Part shown: in pieces, positions 4,193-7,147 of the stretch
Numbering within the stretch: position 1 is the first letter of the stretch
How the letters are laid out: every line of letters starts with the position of its first letter
DNA from: Acidobacteriaceae bacterium
GTDB lineage: Bacteria > Acidobacteriota > Terriglobia > Terriglobales > SbA1
Assembly: GCA_019237515.1 (NCBI GenBank)
Contig: JAFAGX010000182.1
Span: 1 to 7,147, forward strand
DNA: 7,147 nt
Direction: 5' to 3'
The notes under the pieces: generated by a model
The model's database searches: none
What the model saw: only the letters and a program-made list of their open reading frames with translations
What the model was told of the DNA's origin: nothing
Made by a program: the position numbers and the translations under genes

Positions 4193-7075
4193 GTGATCGG
4201 CCAGACCATATCGCACTACCGCATCGTCGAAAAGCTCGGCAGCGGAGGGATGGGTGTCGTCTATAAGGCCCAGGACACCCGGCTCGACCGCTTTGTAGCT
4301 CTGAAGTTCGTGACCGCAGACTTGGCGAAAGATCCCCAATCCGCGGAGCGATTTCGCCGTGAAGCTAAGGCTGCTTCTGCATTAAATCATCCCAATATCT
4401 GCACGATTTACGACATTGGTGAAGAGGATGGCGACTCATTTATTGTCATGGAATTGCTCGAGGGGAGGTTGCTCCACAACTGTATTGCCGGGCGTCCCCT
4501 TGACACGTCCGTGACCTTTTTACTGGCGATTCAGATAGCCGATGCTTTGGAGGCAGTACACGCCGTAGGGATCATTCATCGCGATATCAAACCCTCTAAT
4601 CTCTTCGTGACGCGGCGCGGAGACGTCAAGGTCCTTGACTTCGGCTTGGCAAAAGTAACGACGCACATTGACCTGCGCGGAGCAGACAATCTCCTCGAAG
4701 CCAGCACCACAACAGCTCAAGATCTCACCTCTCTGGGCGATACCCCTGGCACCATCGCCTTCATGTCTCCGGAGCAGGTACAGGGTGAGGAATTGGACTG
4801 GCGAACGGACTTGTTCTCCTTTGGAGTCGTGATTTACGAGATGGCCACGGGGCGCTTGCCGTTTGACCGTAAGACGGTCGGCGCGACCTTTGCCGCCATT
4901 TTGCACGAATGGCCACAGCCCGCGACACACTCGAATCCCCGATTGCCGGCCGGACTTGACACGATTATTTTTAGGGCATTGCAAAAGGACCGGCTACTGC
5001 GTTATCAGCACGCTTCGGAGTTGCGCGATGATCTGAAACAGCTTGGAGCAGCCACCAACCAAACGGCCACGACAACATCGGCAAGCCGCAAACCCATCGC
5101 CACGCAGCCCTCGGAAGTCTTCTTATCCCGAAACGAGGCATGGAAGCTGGCGCTTCCAATTGGATTCATCGTCGCTCTTGCCTTGCTGGGAGCAATCATC
5201 TTTGGTCTGTCGCACAGACGTGCGGCGCAAGCATCCAAGCTCGACGAAAAGGATGCAGTCGTGCTCGCCGACTTCGCAAACTCCACAGGCGATCCCGTGT
5301 TCGATATCACCCTGAAGCAGGCACTCTCCGTCTCTCTGCGCCAATCGCCATTTCTCAATATCCTTTCCGACGGCAGAGTCGCTGCGACCTTGACCATGAT
5401 GACTCGTCCGCCCAACACTCAAATCACCAATGACGTGGCGCGCGAGATCTGCCAGCGCGCTCAGAGCAAGGCCTACATCGGCGGTTCAATTTCGGCACTT
5501 GGTAAAGAGTATGTCTTGGGGCTGCGGGCGGCGTCTTGCGAAAACGGCGATGTGCTGGCAGAGGAACAGGCAACCGCTGATCGGAAAGAGGAGGTGCTCG
5601 CAGTGTTAGGGAAGGCCGTGGCGAAGTTGCGCGAAAAGCTGGGTGAGTCACTGGCCTCGGTCACAAAATACAACCAGCCTTTGGCGGAGGCGACAACCCC
5701 ATCTCTGGAAGCTCTGCAGCAGTACAGCGAGGCGGGCAGAGCGCAGCGGGAACATGGAGACGCCGCGGCGATACCCTATGGGAAGAGAGCGATCGAACTG
5801 GATCCCGACTTCGCGGTCGCCTACGCTTCGCTGGCCGGACTTTACAGCAATCTAAACGAGCCGAGCCTGGCAAGGGAGAATTTTCAGAAGGCCTACGAGT
5901 TACGAAACCGCGCGACCCAGCGGGAACGGTTCCTCATCGAGGCTTCCTACTATAATTATGTAACTGGCGAAATCGATAAGGCTATTCAGACCTATGCCGA
6001 ATGGGCACGCACTTATTCGGCGGATTACGTTCCACATGACAACCTGGGAGACAATTACATCTTTCTCGGACAATACGAGAAGGCAGCCGAAGAAACCAAG
6101 GCAAGCCTCCGCATTGAACCCGACGATGCGATAGCCTACGGAAATCTTACCGACGATTACCTTTCTCTAGATCGAATCAAAGACGCTAAAGCAGCCTTGG
6201 ACGAGGCCAGCAGGCGCAACTTGGAGACTCCGGACCTTCACCTGTATCGATATCACTTGGCGTTTCTGGAGAAGGATCCCGCTGCGATGCAAGAGCAGTC
6301 ATCGTGGGCGAAGGGAAAACCCGGAGCGGAGGATGCGCAGCTATCCGATGACTCTGACACAGAAGCCTACAATGGGCATTTGCAGAAGGCACGCGAGCTT
6401 ACCCGACAGGCGGTGGAATCGGCAAAGCGAAATGGAACCGCGGACACGGCGGCACTTTGGCAGGCCAACGAAGCCTTCCGGGAAGCCGAGTTCGGCAACA
6501 CCGCGCTTGCTCGCAAAGCTGCCGCCGAGGCCATGTCGTTGAGCTCCAAGTCCGAAATTGAACTGTTAGTAGCCCTAGCCCTTGCACGCAGCGGCGACAC
6601 AGCACAGTCCTCCGCTCTTGCCGACAAAGTCGCTGCGGAATTCGAGCGTGACACCATGATTCAGGCTTACTGGCTCGCAACCATCCGCGCTACTATTGCC
6701 ATCGATCGCGGAGATCCCAAAAAAGCAGTCGAACTGCTGAGTATGGCTTCCGAATACGAACTGGGTGAGCCCGTACAATGGCCCTCTCACGGAACGCTGT
6801 ACCCGGTGTACGTACGCGGCGAAGCGTATCTGCGCGAGGGCGATGCTGTGCAGGCTGCTACTGAATTCCAAAAGATGATCGACCATCGCGGCATCGTGGC
6901 GAACTTTCCGCTGGGCGCACTCGCCCATCTGCAATTAGGTCGTGCCTACAAGCTGGCTGGGGATGTCGGTAAGGCTCGTGAAGCTTACGCGGCGTTCCTT
7001 CTGGTTTGGCTGAACGCTGATCCCGATATCCCGATACTGAAGCAGGCGAAAGCGGAGTACGCAAAACTCCAATAG
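4193..7075 (+). CDS. membrane-spanning Ser/Thr protein kinase with periplasmic TPR domain (PknB/Hanks type)
   Basis: This 960-residue protein has a cytoplasmic Hanks-type kinase domain at about residues 9-285. The Gly loop is GSGGMG (16-21), followed by catalytic Lys in VALK (K38), helix-C Glu (E57), HRDIKPSN (129-136; D131), DFG (149-151), SPE (192-194) and D206 in place of the DxWSxG Asp. All key residues are present, so it should be active. HRD marks an RD kinase, and the activation loop has many Ser/Thr residues for autophosphorylation. A linker (286-317) and one membrane helix (about 319-339) follow. The outer part begins with an alpha/beta region (354-485) resembling the TolB-N/FlgO-like segment found in TPR sensor kinases. 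Its two cysteines, C420 and C449, could form a disulfide. TPR-like repeats fill about 505-960, for example AIELDPDFAVAYASLAGLYS and SLRIEPDDAIAYGNLTDDYL. The start is GTG, with AGGA at 4179-4182; the family typically starts at this point. The signal sensed and the substrates are unknown. Confidence 0.95.
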   Translation: MIGQTISHYRIVEKLGSGGMGVVYKAQDTRLDRFVALKFVTADLAKDPQSAERFRREAKAASALNHPNICTIYDIGEEDGDSFIVMELLEGRLLHNCIAGRPLDTSVTFLLAIQIADALEAVHAVGIIHRDIKPSNLFVTRRGDVKVLDFGLAKVTTHIDLRGADNLLEASTTTAQDLTSLGDTPGTIAFMSPEQVQGEELDWRTDLFSFGVVIYEMATGRLPFDRKTVGATFAAILHEWPQPATHSNPRLPAGLDTIIFRALQKDRLLRYQHASELRDDLKQLGAATNQTATTTSASRKPIATQPSEVFLSRNEAWKLALPIGFIVALALLGAIIFGLSHRRAAQASKLDEKDAVVLADFANSTGDPVFDITLKQALSVSLRQSPFLNILSDGRVAATLTMMTRPPNTQITNDVAREICQRAQSKAYIGGSISALGKEYVLGLRAASCENGDVLAEEQATADRKEEVLAVLGKAVAKLREKLGESLASVTKYNQPLAEATTPSLEALQQYSEAGRAQREHGDAAAIPYGKRAIELDPDFAVAYASLAGLYSNLNEPSLARENFQKAYELRNRATQRERFLIEASYYNYVTGEIDKAIQTYAEWARTYSADYVPHDNLGDNYIFLGQYEKAAEETKASLRIEPDDAIAYGNLTDDYLSLDRIKDAKAALDEASRRNLETPDLHLYRYHLAFLEKDPAAMQEQSSWAKGKPGAEDAQLSDDSDTEAYNGHLQKARELTRQAVESAKRNGTADTAALWQANEAFREAEFGNTALARKAAAEAMSLSSKSEIELLVALALARSGDTAQSSALADKVAAEFERDTMIQAYWLATIRATIAIDRGDPKKAVELLSMASEYELGEPVQWPSHGTLYPVYVRGEAYLREGDAVQAATEFQKMIDHRGIVANFPLGALAHLQLGRAYKLAGDVGKAREAYAAFLLVWLNADPDIPILKQAKAEYAKLQ

Positions 7076-7122
7076 CAGGGAAAAGCCTTTTCTCGTCGGC
7101 TACTGTTGCGATAGCTAGTCAT

Positions 7123-7147
7123 AAGTCGGCTTCGAGGACTCCAAGCC
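7123..7147 (+). repeat. 25-bp direct repeat, copy 2 (downstream of kinase)
   Basis: Identical to 4013-4037 except for one base (C at 7141 instead of G, which breaks one pair of the palindrome). It starts 48 bases after the kinase stop and runs to the window edge, so its true right end is unknown. GCTAGTCA precedes both copies (3975-3982 and 7114-7121), and CGATAG precedes that in both. Confidence 0.88.

Noticed and set aside
5005..5433. Several long frames in other phases inside the kinase gene
   Set aside because: They overlap a clearly coding 960-aa frame with intact domains and have no motifs of their own.

Overview
The window looks like chromosomal DNA from a soil-type Acidobacteriota (Terriglobia-like). 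This is inferred from gene content. The largest gene is a membrane-spanning Ser/Thr kinase with a long C-terminal TPR half, a type that is strongly expanded in that phylum. Around it lie short secreted proteins and several very small proteins of a style I associate with the same phylum. I see no tRNA, rRNA, CRISPR array, transposase or phage gene.

Layout. (1) Positions 1-400 hold a cold-shock protein gene whose leader contains two mutually exclusive hairpins next to the ribosome binding site. (2) Positions 481-1074 hold two small minus-strand genes: a four-cysteine zinc-ribbon-like protein (GTG start) and a 78-aa protein with an N-terminal coiled coil. A 32-aa plus-strand micro-ORF lies divergent to the first. 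(3) Positions 1366-1635 hold an 89-aa plus-strand protein with a KRGNPNWGKP motif. It converges on a minus-strand pair of tiny genes (1660-2027) whose stop and start overlap as ATGA. A weaker minus-strand ORF (2108-2329) lies upstream of that pair. (4) Positions 2491-3498 hold two convergent genes for exported proteins: a small beta-rich (OB-fold-like) secreted protein followed by a strong intrinsic terminator, and a Spy/CpxP-like LTXXQ protein with a 14-bp palindrome in its 5' region. (5) Positions 3747-3911 hold the first 54 codons of an SPFH/band-7 membrane protein; homology then stops abruptly. (6) Positions 4193-7075 hold the 960-aa kinase-TPR protein.

The most notable structure is a 25-bp near-perfect direct repeat, itself palindromic in copy 1, at 4013-4037 and 7123-7147. 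It brackets the kinase gene exactly between two intergenic positions and lies just downstream of the broken SPFH gene. This fits an inserted or duplicated kinase unit, or an interspersed palindromic repeat family. Sequence beyond 7147 would decide between these.

Functionally the window mixes stress-related genes (cold shock, envelope Spy-like protein), a sensor kinase with a periplasmic TPR region, and a group of small proteins of unknown function. No common operon or pathway is visible. Family names come from reading translations and motifs; no database search was run.
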